From NCBI GenBank assembly GCA_942159475.1, contig OW804097.1, forward strand, positions 56,502,986 to 56,566,985: 64,000 bases of DNA. The letters run 5' to 3'. The notes under the pieces were generated by a model that worked only from the letters and a program-made list of their open reading frames with translations, was not told where the DNA came from and did no database searches. Of this stretch, positions 38,262 through 50,517 are shown piece by piece (the first letter of the stretch is position 1; each line of letters opens with the position of its first letter). Both the position numbers and the translations under genes were made by a program. This DNA comes from Sthenelais limicola (lineage: Eukaryota; Annelida; Polychaeta; Phyllodocida; Sigalionidae).

Positions 38262-38560
38262 AATGCTATCATTTAGCGCTGTAAGTCGTATGAATAGATG
38301 TATCAGATTTCAAGACAGTGTATCGAATATATCCTTGAGTTTCCAATGTCATCCTATGTCATATATTTAGCTACGTTACTAGTAATAGTCCACGCAGGAA
38401 AAAAAAACATAAACAGAACAAACATTGAACCCATCTTAGATTTCCTCATTGTTAACATCGTTGGAGTCCACTTGATCTCATCTTTTCAAATATGATGGTA
38501 GCTCAAAATCCTTTTATTTGTTTTCGATTCATGACTCATTTTCCTGTGACACATCACATG
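38262..38560 (-). mobile_element. Family B MITE, copy 5 (reverse, truncated)
   Basis: Reversed blocks CAATGTCATCCTATGTCATA, CTACGTTACTAGTAAT, CTTGATCTCATCTTTTCAAA and the terminal CATGACTCATTTTCCTGTGA with ACACATCACATG are present. The other end lacks its terminal inverted repeat. Confidence 0.7.
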
Positions 38561-40380
38561 CTGACTATTTGTATTACTGTGGTAAGACATACTCAACTTA
38601 CTATCAACAACAAACCACAGATGTTCATAATTACAACTATAGAGTCAATAATTTGGAATTCTCGCAGACAATGCACTGCAAGTATTTTATTTTCATCCTA
38701 ATTTCATCCTTCAGATCTCCGATTCTGTTAAATGTCAGATCTGAACAGACAAATTATTTATTTATAAAGAGAGGTGGAAGCGATTAAGACGATTTAATTG
38801 GCACCCGACCTGTTACTCTTAGAAATATTCAAAACGTTATACATATTATACATATATCTACGGTACAGTTACATGCATAACTACCTTTCCTTGAATACCA
38901 TACATGTTCGTTATACTGTTATTGTTTATGCTCAAATACCGTATAATATGGACAGGCATGGGGATTTGGCAACACAGGCAATGTTGACTGTGCTTGCCAA
39001 ATTTATTATCTTTTCTTTCAGTAGAAAAAAACTCTTACTCCTTAGAACTGTAATAACGTTGCTAGGTTTCTAAATAGCTGAATCCTTCGAAATAAATTAA
39101 GTTATTCAATTATAAACCTAATTAATCATGTTCGAAACAAATTCCAATTACATTTTTACTCTAAATCTGCATTAGATTCCCCAAGATGTATATTATACAA
39201 TTATCTTCGGCATCGATAATATTCAGCATACATACATTAATTAGGATATTGACAATCAGAAGGCACTACCTTTGATATTTATCTGATTAATATTCACTGA
39301 GTTGCAACTGTTTCAAGAAATTATTTCGACTAACTTAACTTTAAACTATATTTAGATGTTTCCCCCCATCGGGTTGTAAACATGTTTACGCTAGAGATGA
39401 ACCATTGAATAGCACGCGTGGTGGGAATTTAAGAATCTGCTTCTATAGCTCCTTCCTATGTACTGAAGCAGAAAATGATTCCAAAAATGGATTCATTACT
39501 CCTTCAAACATGAATCACTGCTTCTATACATCGATCTAGAGATTCATTACACCTTAACACATAGAAAGAAATGTTGTTTTACATGGATCTAGTGGTACAC
39601 CACAGACAAGATATATGACACTCTGATTCCTGGCAGCAGCCATATTGAATGTTGACCTTGAAAATGACCTAGAATGACCTACAAATGGAAAAATGACATT
39701 TTCTCACATTTTTTAACCTAGAAAAGTTTTTATTGTACATCAATATGTACACCCATTGTATGCTTTTACCAAACTCTGGCCATTGCCATGGCAACAAAAT
39801 AGAAAAAAATAAAGATTTTATTGTTGATATATCCATTTTTGGAATCTCCATATATTATGTACTTGTTTGCTATGTGTACCCTAACATGTACATTATATTT
39901 TGTATATTTTATATTCCTTGCAAAAACAATGTTAAATATTCTTAAGGTTGGCAATAATGGCCTGAGCTGGGTGCTTTTTCCATAGAGACCAATGCTAATT
40001 GTGGAAAATGACACAATAAAGTCAAAATCTCCATAGGCACACAGGGAATGTTCCCCCATGTGTCCTGCACCATAATATCCAAAAATCAGCTTTACATTTT
40101 GTTATTCTGGGTTCCAAGCTAAAGTGTCTGTACTATATACCTATCTAATATAATATGATGTAACGAGGTTGGTCTCTGACTTACTGCAATGTATGCAATG
40201 CCCACAAGTATTTTTCAACCAGGGATTGAGTGATATCCCCGGTCGTAAAAAACTATCTTTATACCATGATCTCATATTGTAAAATAAAATGAATAAACAA
40301 ACTATTTGTTTACCTCGCTTCACTCCAATGATCCGCCATATTGATTTTTCATACCAAAGGGCTAGACAAGCGTATAACTG

Positions 40381-40463
40381 ATTGGTTAATCAATGGCGGC
40401 ATGGACGGCATATGATGTCACAAATAGGTGTGACGTCATGAGCGAGCGTAACATCAACCAATA
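40381..40463. promoter_or_regulatory. Promoter-like cluster: CCAAT boxes flanking CREs
   Basis: ATTGG at 40381-40385 and CCAAT at 40458-40462 flank TGATGTCA (40413-40420) and TGACGTCA (40431-40438), and ATGGCGGCATGG lies near 40393. On the minus strand, about 40 bases away, AATATGGCGGATC begins a short open frame that ends at a GTAAAC donor (40339-40314). This would fit a CRE/CCAAT promoter firing leftward, but no second exon was identified. Confidence 0.35.
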
Positions 40464-41054
40464 AGGATGCTTCTTAGAGTTAGGGGGAAAAAAATGGCCA
40501 TATTTTCGCACGTGGATCCATTCAACAATATATGCAGCCACTTATTTGCAGCATGTTCAACCACCGATCGTGGTATAAATCTCTCAATAAAAAAACATAA
40601 TAAATATATGCCTACGCACCGAATAAAGTCAATGCAGTTCTCTGATTGCAATAAGTCCTACATTTATTCATACCAAATTACGTAACTACCCCCTGGTGCA
40701 GTACACAGATATTCAAGTTTAAATCACGAAATATTGTGTTATGTAGTATAACATATAATACATAACAAAATATCATAATACATATACTTTGGAGACGCAT
40801 AGTACTAGTCATTCAATATTTTGTTATATGCCCCTTTTGAAATATAAACGTTTTTTTTGGTCTTGAATCTCAAATACAATACACATATGACAAAAAATTA
40901 TTGTTATTGCACTAATATTGTGTGTGGCACATAGTACAGAATAACAATGGAATGGTGTTCTCTAGAAATGCACTGCACGAATAGGGCCATCACTGCATGT
41001 CAATTTTGACACTGAATCCTGACTAAAATCTATCAAGACATATCTGTTTGTACA

Positions 41055-41445
41055 ATTCTTTATAGGAGAGCCCGTCTCAATGTTTTGCAACAAGTAGTGT
41101 TGATGTTGTGTTCCAATCTGTAAAAACATATCGGCATGTCAGCGTAAAATTCCTGAGGTCGACGACTTTTTACATTACGTCGGCCACTTTGACCGACATT
41201 GACATCACCTCCAAGTAATATTAAATTTGCTGTGATAGGAATTAATGTTTTGACACAGAGATTATCATATAAATAAGTTTGCCTACAGGTACTCATGAAG
41301 CCTTTATTCAATTATATATCCATGAATCATATAAATGATCTTAGCAGGGTTATAATCATATCCGTTTGTGCTTAAATAGAGAATTCTTCATAAGAGAGCT
41401 TGCTTCAATGTTTTGCAACAGGTAGTGCAAGTTGCCGTTGGTTGT
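41055..41445 (+). repeat. Diverged direct repeat pair
   Basis: TCAATGTTTTGCAACA(A/G)GTAGTG, preceded by AGAG(A/C)(G/C)C, occurs near 41060-41100 and again near 41393-41437, about 330 bases apart. Flanks are only loosely similar. Confidence 0.5.
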
Positions 41446-42252
41446 CATAATTCATTGTCCTGAGTAAATGAGACTAATTGTTTTCTTGCCCTTCTCAGAT
41501 GCATCAGTCATTGAGTATTTTCCTCATGACAATTTTGAAAGAAAGTACAACCAAACTTTAAGATAATACATAGGAAAAAAGTGTCCTGTGTCCTGTGATT
41601 CAAGATGGGAGCATAGTTATGCTATTGCAAGTGTCTATATGCAAGAATACGTTATTTTAGAGGTCTTCATACAAAGACCTTCGCATGCAATCCAACTTTC
41701 CAATCTCTACTGCATTATTTATTTTAATACATTTACCATGCACAAGACTAAAACATGGGGTAGAGCAATCTAGAACCATTTAGGAATAAGGCGTTGGCAA
41801 TCAAGTGTTTGGGATGAAAGCTTGACCTTTTAAATCGGGGCATTCGCTAGATATTTATTGGCCGAAGTGGATTGAGAAACACTTGCAATTTTGGAAGTAG
41901 GTCTTGAAGAAGATTATTTGGGTTTGGCCATACAAACATAGTGATCTTTGTAAATCACTCGAAACACAGATAGTCATAATATAAATTGCCTTTTGGAGTG
42001 TAGTTCATGTCAATCAGTTTGAAATAAGCACATACACTGTAACACCCGCCGACGGTGTGACTGTCAATGACTCTTGAAATCAACTGTCAATGAAGGGTGA
42101 AATGTACTGTTAAGACCGGCCCTATGGACAATGACTGTCCATGACCATCATAACAACGGCCACGCCGTCAGGTTCGTAGCGCGAATTGATGTTGTTGAAC
42201 TCTCCTCACACTGAGGGAGAATTGCATGTTACAGCTTTGTTTTAAACACAAG

Positions 42253-44763
42253 ATGGCGGATCCGCGGGAGCAACGAAACATGTGGAGGTAAGTCCTGAAT
42301 CATTTCTTTCTTTTTATTTGAAAACCAGTGAAACGTCCTGCATTCTTTGCATGAATTTAGAGCGTAAAACAGACATATAAGACATGCATTACAAGGTTGC
42401 AAGGTGCATTATATGTAGTGAAACAGGCTTCCGTGACCCGAGCGCCGAAGGCAGGAGTGCCAGGACTGTTGCTTCTAACGGTTCTGGGTTGCAAGGCAAA
42501 TAATCAGGGCCCCGTATTACTAAACTTTTAGGACCATTTTCCTGCTCTTAAAAAACAAGGGGGAGAGAACATCTGCAATGGATAGAACAATATAAAAACA
42601 AATCTAATGCGAGATTGAGGTTGGTAAGAATACATGTCTTTTGGGACCCAGGCCGGGACCCAGGTCTATTGGGATCGGTCGGGACCCTATACATGTGCGA
42701 ACGCTCCTCGGGCGTGAACGCTAAGTACTGTTGCAGTGTTGGCAATGACGGGGGGAGGAGGATTAAAAGGGAAACTTGCTGACACCTTCGTCACCTCCAT
42801 TAATGCTGAATGAAGAATAATATTTATGAATATGAAATATGGTCATATGATAGATAGTGGTGGGGTATGAAAAATTGATTTGATAGGCTACCATACTATT
42901 ATTTTACAGCGTCTAGGGAGGTCTGGGGGTATGCCCCCAGGAAAATTTTGAGCAAAATGATGCTGTTTTAGTGCGTTCTGCTGATTTTAAGGGCCATCAG
43001 GTCAACCCTTAAACATTAAACTCATAGTTTACATGATTAAACTTTATTTTCCTAGTCGACCTAACATATCCTTAGATAACGTTTTTAGCATAGTGTCATT
43101 ACACAATTAAATAATTTGAAATAGAAGAAAAAATGCTATTCTTATTTCGAATGCATTAAAATCTTATTGGCCTTACTACTTTTCAGTGAGTATAGTAAGT
43201 AGGCCTACACATTTGCATCAACCATTAGGCCGACATTTGCCATTCCCAAATTAAGTTTGGATATTTAAGAAATATCAGATACATATTAAATAGTAAAAAC
43301 ATGGTTCATTCATTCTCTCATGATTTATTTGGTACGGAAAATATACACCCAAATGTATATCTGAATATCGGCGATTTTTCAGTATTTGATATGCAATTTA
43401 AAATACATATAACATTTTATTATGGATTAAAATATCTTTAATCATATCTTAATTAAATTAAAAATTGTTACTTCAGTTTGAGCTGCATTTCCAAGCCAGA
43501 GGAACGATTCCAAACATGCTCATGATGATGAGAAGATTGCCAGACAGTGTGGTGGCCAAACATAATAACATCTGGGGAACAGACCATGAAATTTGATAAC
43601 TACCAGTCACACAACATCATATATTCGGTAAGTATTATTTAATGTTGGATGGAAATAGGTTTTACTCAAAAGCAATTTGATCATACGAGGTTAATTCAGC
43701 TGTAATATAAATGTATGTTCATATTACTAGTAGGTATGTTCTGTTGTGGAAATTAAGTTAAATAATGAAAATATTTAACTCTTTGAGGACTATGGTAACC
43801 CATTGGGCATAAGTGTTATCAATAATTTCTAATGCATCATTTGGGTTGAAGATTAACAGCTCGTCCAGAAGCTAAAAGACTTTTAAAGATTTTCTACATG
43901 TATACTTGTGCGATTATGTTTTCTTATGAGCCAGTGTGCAACATGACCCAGAGACCGACGCCCAGGTCTCCACAGAATTTTCGTCGGTCTCTGAGACTGA
44001 TATTTGTCAGGGATCGACGGTCCTCAATGAAATATCCAAGTGATGAAATGTTTATTTTCTATATATTCTTGTCGATTCTGAAAATCTCTTCAAAACAATT
44101 CTGAATTTGCATTTAATTGTATTACCTTTTCGATGATTGAATGAAATCAAAACATTTTAAAGATATATTTATGGTGATTATAAAACTAATTTAGATGACC
44201 CTTAAAATCAGTAGAATATGCACTCAAACAAAACTCACTTTACTAATGCCCCGATCCTATGGCAGTAGGGTTAATTATTTCCAATATAGCATTTGAAAGG
44301 GCTTGAATGGAGGTACTTGTTTTCTGATTACATCTACTAATATAAGGGGCCTTGTCATGACAATTGACATGTATTATCAATTCAAGACGTTATGTTGCAA
44401 CAAGATCAATATTCTTAGTTTCACCTTACAATGATTAATGTTCAAAAGTTTCAAATAGTAGGCTATCAAATCAAACCAACACTATCTATCATATGACCAT
44501 ATTTGATCTTCAGAAATATTATTCTTCATTCAGTGTGAACGGAGGTGACGAAGGTGTCACTGCTTAAATTATGTAATATTTAGATCTGGTGCATTTTATC
44601 TTTCAGGACAGTTGTCAGCATCCACTCTACACCTGGGATCAAGACAAAACAAAACAAAGGGAAAAAATGGTCACCCGTAGGAGCAGTGATATTCTCCACT
44701 AAACTGGATGTTTGTCAGCACTCAGCGCAACGCAAGGTGCCATCTTCTAGGATCTTGACATAG
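42253..44763 (+). CDS. Hypothetical two-exon frame inside the 4.2-kb transposon
   Basis: ATG at 42253 in an ACAAGATGGCGG context opens 12 codons ending at a GTAAGT donor after 42287 (phase 2). A TTTCAG acceptor at 44601-44606 opens a compatible phase, and the frame continues 52 codons to TAG at 44761-44763. The product would be about 64 residues, basic in the middle (TKQNKGKK), with no family I recognise. It could be a captured gene fragment, a degenerate transposase start or chance. No expression evidence. Confidence 0.2.
42779..44565. mobile_element. Nested foldback element with long inverted repeats
   Basis: Outer arms 42779-42895 and 44455-44565 are reverse complements at high similarity, beginning TGACACCTTCGTCACCTCC. 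Similarity resumes further in (CTGATTTTAAGGGCCATC near 42982 against its complement near 44200), so each arm is about 250-380 bases. The central 1.2 kb contains GGGGGTATGCCCCCAGGAAA and a stretch near 43480-43620 that looks faintly coding but has stops. It lies wholly inside the 42035-46211 transposon. Confidence 0.6.
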
Positions 44764-46211
44764 TAACTACGATTTCAGCATCTCAATACAATGTTATAAT
44801 CTGTATGACAAAAATTAAGATTTTGGGTAAATGTTAAGGATTCCTGAAGTATTAATATTTACCTGTATGTGTTTATTAAGATTTAGGAAAATATTTACCG
44901 ACCTACCTGCATAGACCTTTAAGTACTAATAATGTCCCTGATTTTGGGTTGAAGGTATGGTGAACAATACGAAACAAGTAACCACTAATATAATATAACT
45001 CACACTAAATACCCTATAATTTGTAGCCTAGGGGAAAACCTCTAGCTTTTAGCTCCATACATTTAAAAAGTAAATATAATATCCTGCATTCTATGAATGT
45101 CAATTTAAATCAAGGGAAAAGCATAAATATATGGTGCTATGGATATTCTCACATAGTTTATCTGAAAATAGCAAAGTACCCATCCTCTGGACGGTCACCC
45201 TCTCTCCCCACACTTCCTCCTCTCAAAATATTTTGCTTATGAGGTAGACAAACTGGTCGATATACCGTAGTGGCCCGTTTATAAGCCAGGACCTGTTCAA
45301 AAGCCTATCTTGAATACAGGCCGGGTATTTCGGGCCAATTAAAACAATTTAAGCTGAAAATATGGGACATTTGGTAATAAATATAGGAATTGAGATAGGA
45401 GTGATAGGTAATTGCCGAAATGTTTCTCTAGGAAAGGTTTATTTTATCTATATCTTTCAGGGGGTAACTATCACCTACCTGGAGTATTATCAATTACTAT
45501 GTACATGTACCATAGTTCCCGTTCCTCATCTAACTCTCCCTATGATTGTTTATTTATTCATTAAAATTCAGATTAAAATTGGTATTTATTCTATTTCAGT
45601 ATGGATATCAGAATGGGATGCGAGGTGCAAGGTGCAAGATAGAAAACACTTTCCAGGAACTCTAATCAGATCGCTTATCATGCTGGATATGATATGATCA
45701 TGTTGGATATTGATATTTCATGTGATTATGTGATTATTGTATTTATTATGTTGGACTATTATTTCGATTTGGTTGAAATAAAGAAGTTTTGGCAAAAAGA
45801 AATGTGTATTTTTTGTATATATTGAGTTTTCAAAGTGATTCAGCATGTCTTAATGATAGGGAAATGATATAATTTAAAATTCCCAATTCAAAATATTAAT
45901 ATGTATAATATCAAATGAACAATGGACCATTCAATTAAAGCATCTCAAACTCCTAATACCAGTAGACCTAGAGCTACCACCCTCCCACCCCAGGCATATA
46001 AGATTTTAGTTCTGAAAATATCCACCAGTGGCGCTACCGATTTTAGTTCCAAAATTCGCCGCCGGCGCAAAGTGGCGCTGCCGTCGCGGCGGCTACCGCG
46101 ACGGTCAGGACCGTCCAACAGAGTAGGACCGACGGTCAGTGACTGGCACCTCTGCTGCCAGCCATTGACAGTCGTATTGAATACAAATGACCGTCGGTCA
46201 GTGTTACAGTG

Positions 46212-46747
46212 TACCAAAGGGATTCCGTACCGATTACGCTGCATAAAACCATATTTAAGAACATAGAATTATTATGCGCACTAATTAATGGTGATCTAAA
46301 AAGAAGATACACATGCAGGAACAATTTAGCATGGACACCCATTTATCATTAGTAACATAATGTCCTAATCACTGTACAATGAAGCTTCTCCAATAAACCA
46401 GTTGGTTCTACGATCGAGAACAAGTCAGATACGTTTCTGTGTTTCCCCTAGCCGATTCCAAAGAATTACTTAACTATGACTCTGTAGGTATGTTATATAA
46501 CCTTTTGATACGAATGACTTTCCAAATTACGAGAAAATATTGATGGCATGATCATTTGCCACCAACACATGACAATTAGAATGTATCCCATGAGATATCT
46601 TTCAACAAAGTTAAAATATTAATGATTACAAATAAAGTCTAAACCGAATTGCATATCGTATGGTACACTTATTCACCTCCATAATCAATTACAATAATGG
46701 TATGTTGCATACACCTATATTCCATTATCACCGGATTACACATATTT
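46212..46747. other. Spacer between two transposons, nothing recognised
   Basis: AT-rich DNA between the right end of the 4.2-kb element and family B copy 6. Confidence 0.6.
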
Positions 46748-48114
46748 ATATGTGATGTGTTTCAAAAACATGAGCCACAAGTCGCAAAAAATGGATTTTG
46801 AGATATTATCATATTTGAAAAGATGAGATCAAGCCGATTCGAATGATAGTAAACAATAGGACAGCTAAGTAGTGTTTCTATAATATAAGTTGAATATCTT
46901 TATTTTTGAAAAAAGAAAGTTATTAATTTTTTTGGGTGGATAATTAGTAATAAAGTACCTAAATGTACTCCTTAAGGCCGACGCACACAGTCAAGATCTC
47001 GGATGTTCTCACGATTTGAGATGAATTCATGCAGATCTCTTTTTAAATCGTGTCCATTTTTACTGCGCACACAGTCACGATTTCAGGGAAAATTTGGTCA
47101 AAACCTGAGATCGTGAGAATTGTGCACACACACTCACGATTTCATGAAATAGTCTGGCCACGATTTGGTTCATATTTGCTATTTACATTCAAAAAATAAA
47201 AATTATACAAAATTAAGAGTTTTGGAGAGAGTATTATTTGGCCAATAATTATATGACTCTTTTTTCCTTTTTCTGAAATATGGGGCTTTGAAACATGGCT
47301 GACAACTCAAAATCTGCTGCTTTCAAAGTGTTCTATGTTTCCTAAACATGTCTATTTCAGACAGCTATAATTATTTTTTTTAACGCGCATATATTTTTTT
47401 TCCTTTTAATATGTAGTACATAACCTGAACTATATGTGTCAACAATTTCGGGACAGTAGGAGCAGCCATTAATTGTTTGTTTGATTCTCTAAAATGTGTA
47501 AGAATGCACCGTTTTTCCATCGAAATTGTGCCTACGTCAATCCATAATTTGGATCGTCGTGGCACAGCTCCTATATTTTTGTTTTTTATAGATTTTTATC
47601 ACAAAATCGCTCATACATTTAAATTCTTTGACGAATATTAATTGTGAGCATTAATTTATGAGTCTACAACAATTTTTACATAGACACACCTATACAAGGT
47701 TTGGTGCACGATTTGGCAGTTAGAATATTTGACGTGAACACAAGTTTTTGAAATTGTGTGCCTCAAATCGTGCCTCAAATCCTGTATGTGTGCGTGAAAA
47801 TTGAACGCACATCTTGACGTGAGTTGATGTAAATCTTGTCGGCTAGGCGGCCGTCGACGTATGGGGGAAAACATACAACTCATCGTGAGGCCTCCAAATC
47901 CTGACTGTGTGCGACGGCCTTTAAGATGACATGAAATGCACAGATATATTTAATATATTGCCTCGAAATTGTGTACATGTCTTAATGGTACTAGCAGCAT
48001 TAAGCACTCCGAGAATTAGAATATTCCAACAAAGATATCTCATAAATAAATCACTTTAAAAAATAACAATTTTGCGACTTGCGACTCATTTTCTTGAAAC
48101 ACATCACATATATA
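46748..48114 (+). mobile_element. Family B MITE, copy 6, split by another transposon
   Basis: The best-preserved terminal repeats of the family: TATATGTGATGTGTTTCAA at the left and its near-exact complement at the right. Each is followed inward by ATGAG(C/T)C(A/G)CAAGTCGCAAAA, about 43 bases in all. Without the insert at 46975-47920 (plus its duplicated TTA) the element is about 418 bases, matching copy 4. Confidence 0.85.
46975..47920. mobile_element. 0.95-kb DNA transposon nested in family B copy
   Basis: Ends are AGGCCGACGCACACAGTCAA and the near-exact inverted repeat GACTGTGTGCGACGGCCT, flanked by TTA on both sides (46972-46974 and 47921-47923). Removing it with one TTA restores the family B sequence seen in other copies (CTCCATAGGATGACC-like). 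A 3-bp TTA duplication points to PIF/Harbinger; a TTAA reading (piggyBac or Kolobok) is possible with a one-base shift. CACGATTT motifs recur inside both ends. No transposase frame is visible, so it is non-autonomous. Confidence 0.75.
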
Positions 48115-50515
48115 TGTTTTTAATTTGCAATCAGATGTTTATGCTTCTAACAACTTCTGTGGTTAATGTAAGGATCCTGCTGGAGACAGTTTAGATTTAT
48201 TTGATAATTCCATATTCATGAAGCGCAAATGAAAAAGTATGCGTCGTAAGGATAAGAATATGAAGTTCTATCCCTCTTGACTACGAGGAAGAGACTGTGT
48301 TTAGAAAATCATATTAAATGAATGTAACAAGCATGGAACTTGTCGATGTACATCGAATGATTTGTTCACGGCTAGTAAACTGATGTCGGGAAATCTAAGT
48401 GATTAGGAACAACTTTGTAATGTAACTATTTGGTTTCATTATTAATAATTAATAATTATCCTTTTTATCGTGTAGGAATCAGGATTAGGTGAGAACAGTA
48501 TCCACAAGATGTAATGATTCTGCTGAATGAATACAACTTAATTTAAATAAAGTTGTATTATGAACATGCAGAAGACAGCCAGAATAATCTAGAAGTCCAG
48601 GCATTCTTTAAGATATTGACAAATTCGAGTGTGCAGACTAGCAATAGCTAAGGTGAAAAAGCCTTTTTCCTTCAGAATACATTAAGCAGCAGATCCATAT
48701 ATCTGGTACTATGAGGATTTAGTCCCTACTTTGAACGGTCCAGGTGTATAACAGATTATTAACTTCTGTTTCGGGCGCTACAGGTTAACGGAAAAGAAAT
48801 GTTTATGCTACTATGGTATGTGCAAAACATTATATGACACTAGGATAAGATTCTCTGAAGATGCATTGCACGAAAGTGGATTTGGTTACTGTAAATTGTC
48901 ATTCTGTGGTAGAACATTATATTGGTCGAACATTACACTGGTTGATCCATCTTTATTTGGGAAGTAGTATGAGTTTCGATGGTACTTTGGGAATCTCAAA
49001 GTCCAGCAGATGCAATCTGCAGTCCTCTGATTAAGGCAGTGGATGGAACCTGCTGAATCATGTTACATTAAATTATATGTTATATTAGTTACCGTAATAC
49101 AGAGTTTGATATGCATCTCTACCATGTGTTTTTACCTAGACAAGGGGATACTATTGTCCATATTTAAATAACTGGGATCTATATTTTGATGTAATTAAAT
49201 GTGTTTGAGATGAGTGGGGAATTTCTATCATATTAATTTCCTTATAGAAATGTAATGATTAATCTTTATTTCCGTTAATTCAATTACATATATTTCAATG
49301 TGCAGGAATGGGAACGATCTTAGAACTGCATAATACGCAGGTCTTCCGGACGGTCCTTATGTAACTCCGGTGTAGTCTAGGATAAGTCTGTGTGAACGTC
49401 TCATTATCGGATGAGAAAGCTTTGTGCATTCATATTTTGAGTTACAATACTCTAGGCTGCAATTTGGATATAATAGTTGGAAAGTCCTTTGGGCATGGCC
49501 TATGCTGGCAACAATTCTGGATGGGTTACCTTTATTGAAATCTGTAAGGTGTTTTTCTAATTGTACGGACAGAGCGATATAAAGTCACGCTGCACATTTA
49601 CAGTAATTAAGAATATACCTACACAATGCTTACACACATTATTTCACACTTATAACACATATTTATTTATTTACTTTGTATGATAAGGAGATTGGACACA
49701 TCACAGCCCTCCCCCCCCCAACCCTCCACACACACACCTTGCCCCTCCATATACACCTGCCACTATCAGAACAGACACGCAATAACCTCCGGTCATTCGA
49801 ACGCTGAAACTACCTTCCTTGACCAATCTGCATTCACCTTACAGCTCCTCACTAAGACCTAGTGCCGAGATCACTGATTGGCTGATATTTGGTTTTTCGC
49901 TGTAATGCACCTTTCTGTTACCATGGTAATCTCCTGTTCATACCTCTGACCTTTACCACTAGATGGGAGCAAAAGCCAGACATGTTGCCTGGTGTGCGGC
50001 CAAATTCATGCTTATTAGATAAAATGATAGAGAACGCTGTTTTTGACATGATTTGATGCAAGGTCACATGGAAGGGAATGAACTAAAAGGGCACAATTAT
50101 CCTCTTATATGCCCTATCATTTTATGTGGCTCCTCGCATAGGAATACATTTCATTCTAAGGGCTACCACTATGCAGAATCTAGCTAACAGGCCAATTTAG
50201 ATATTAACCGAAGGCAGCTTTATACCTAGTACAAAGTACCTCTAGGAGTGGGATAATGTATAACTTTCATGAAGTCAATATGACTCAATATACATTAATC
50301 ACAACAGTAATTATGTTAGATAGTACACATGAAACTATCAAGAATCCAAACAAAAAATACATATGGAGCTTTTTGAATGTGATGGTAGTAGTAGGTTTGC
50401 TTATTTACATTTGCAAATAAATATGCAGAGTCACCCTAAGCCCTTTGAACCTTCATTATCCAACTGACTTGGGTGATGCATGATCCATTATCAAAAATCA
50501 TCTTCGCCAAAGATA
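48115..50515. other. Intergenic DNA, no gene recognised
   Basis: AT-rich sequence without a convincing exon or repeat. The open frame near 49680-49862 is composition-driven (proline/threonine from a C-rich patch). Confidence 0.55.
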
Positions 50516-50517
50516 AA

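Larger units (their letters stand above)
38561..42034. other. Intergenic DNA, no gene confirmed
   Basis: AT-rich. It holds a promoter-like cluster at 40381-40463 with a possible minus-strand first exon beside it (40314-40339), GACCTTGAAAATGACCTAGA-type repeat sequence near 39652-39690, and a pair of diverged direct repeats near 41060 and 41390. Confidence 0.55.
42035..46211. mobile_element. 4.2-kb DNA transposon with CACTG termini
   Basis: The left end CACTGTAACACCCGCCGACGGT and right end (reverse complement CACTGTAACACTGACCGACG...) are inverted repeats of about 22 bases with three mismatches. Both also carry GACTGTCAATG a short way inside. TA flanks each end, giving a possible TA target duplication. 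CGACGGTC-type motifs recur inside (near 42050, 43955-44018, 46098 and 46130-46195), perhaps transposase-binding sites. CACTG ends fit the CMC (CACTA/Mirage/Chapaev) group, but a TA duplication could also mean another superfamily. No transposase was recognised, so it is probably non-autonomous or degenerate. Confidence 0.65.

Noticed and set aside
42548..42745. 65-residue minus-strand frame (MPTLQQYLAF) in the transposon
   Set aside because: The first half has a protein-like look, but no family is recognised and it ends in AT-rich sequence; insufficient support.
43473..43621. Possible middle exon of the transposon frame
   Set aside because: In the phase required by the 42287 donor it meets a stop after about 15 codons; only another phase is open.
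45945..46266. Overlapping frames of about 100 residues on both strands
   Set aside because: They lie in the GC-rich subterminal part of the 4.2-kb transposon, where stop codons are rare by composition.
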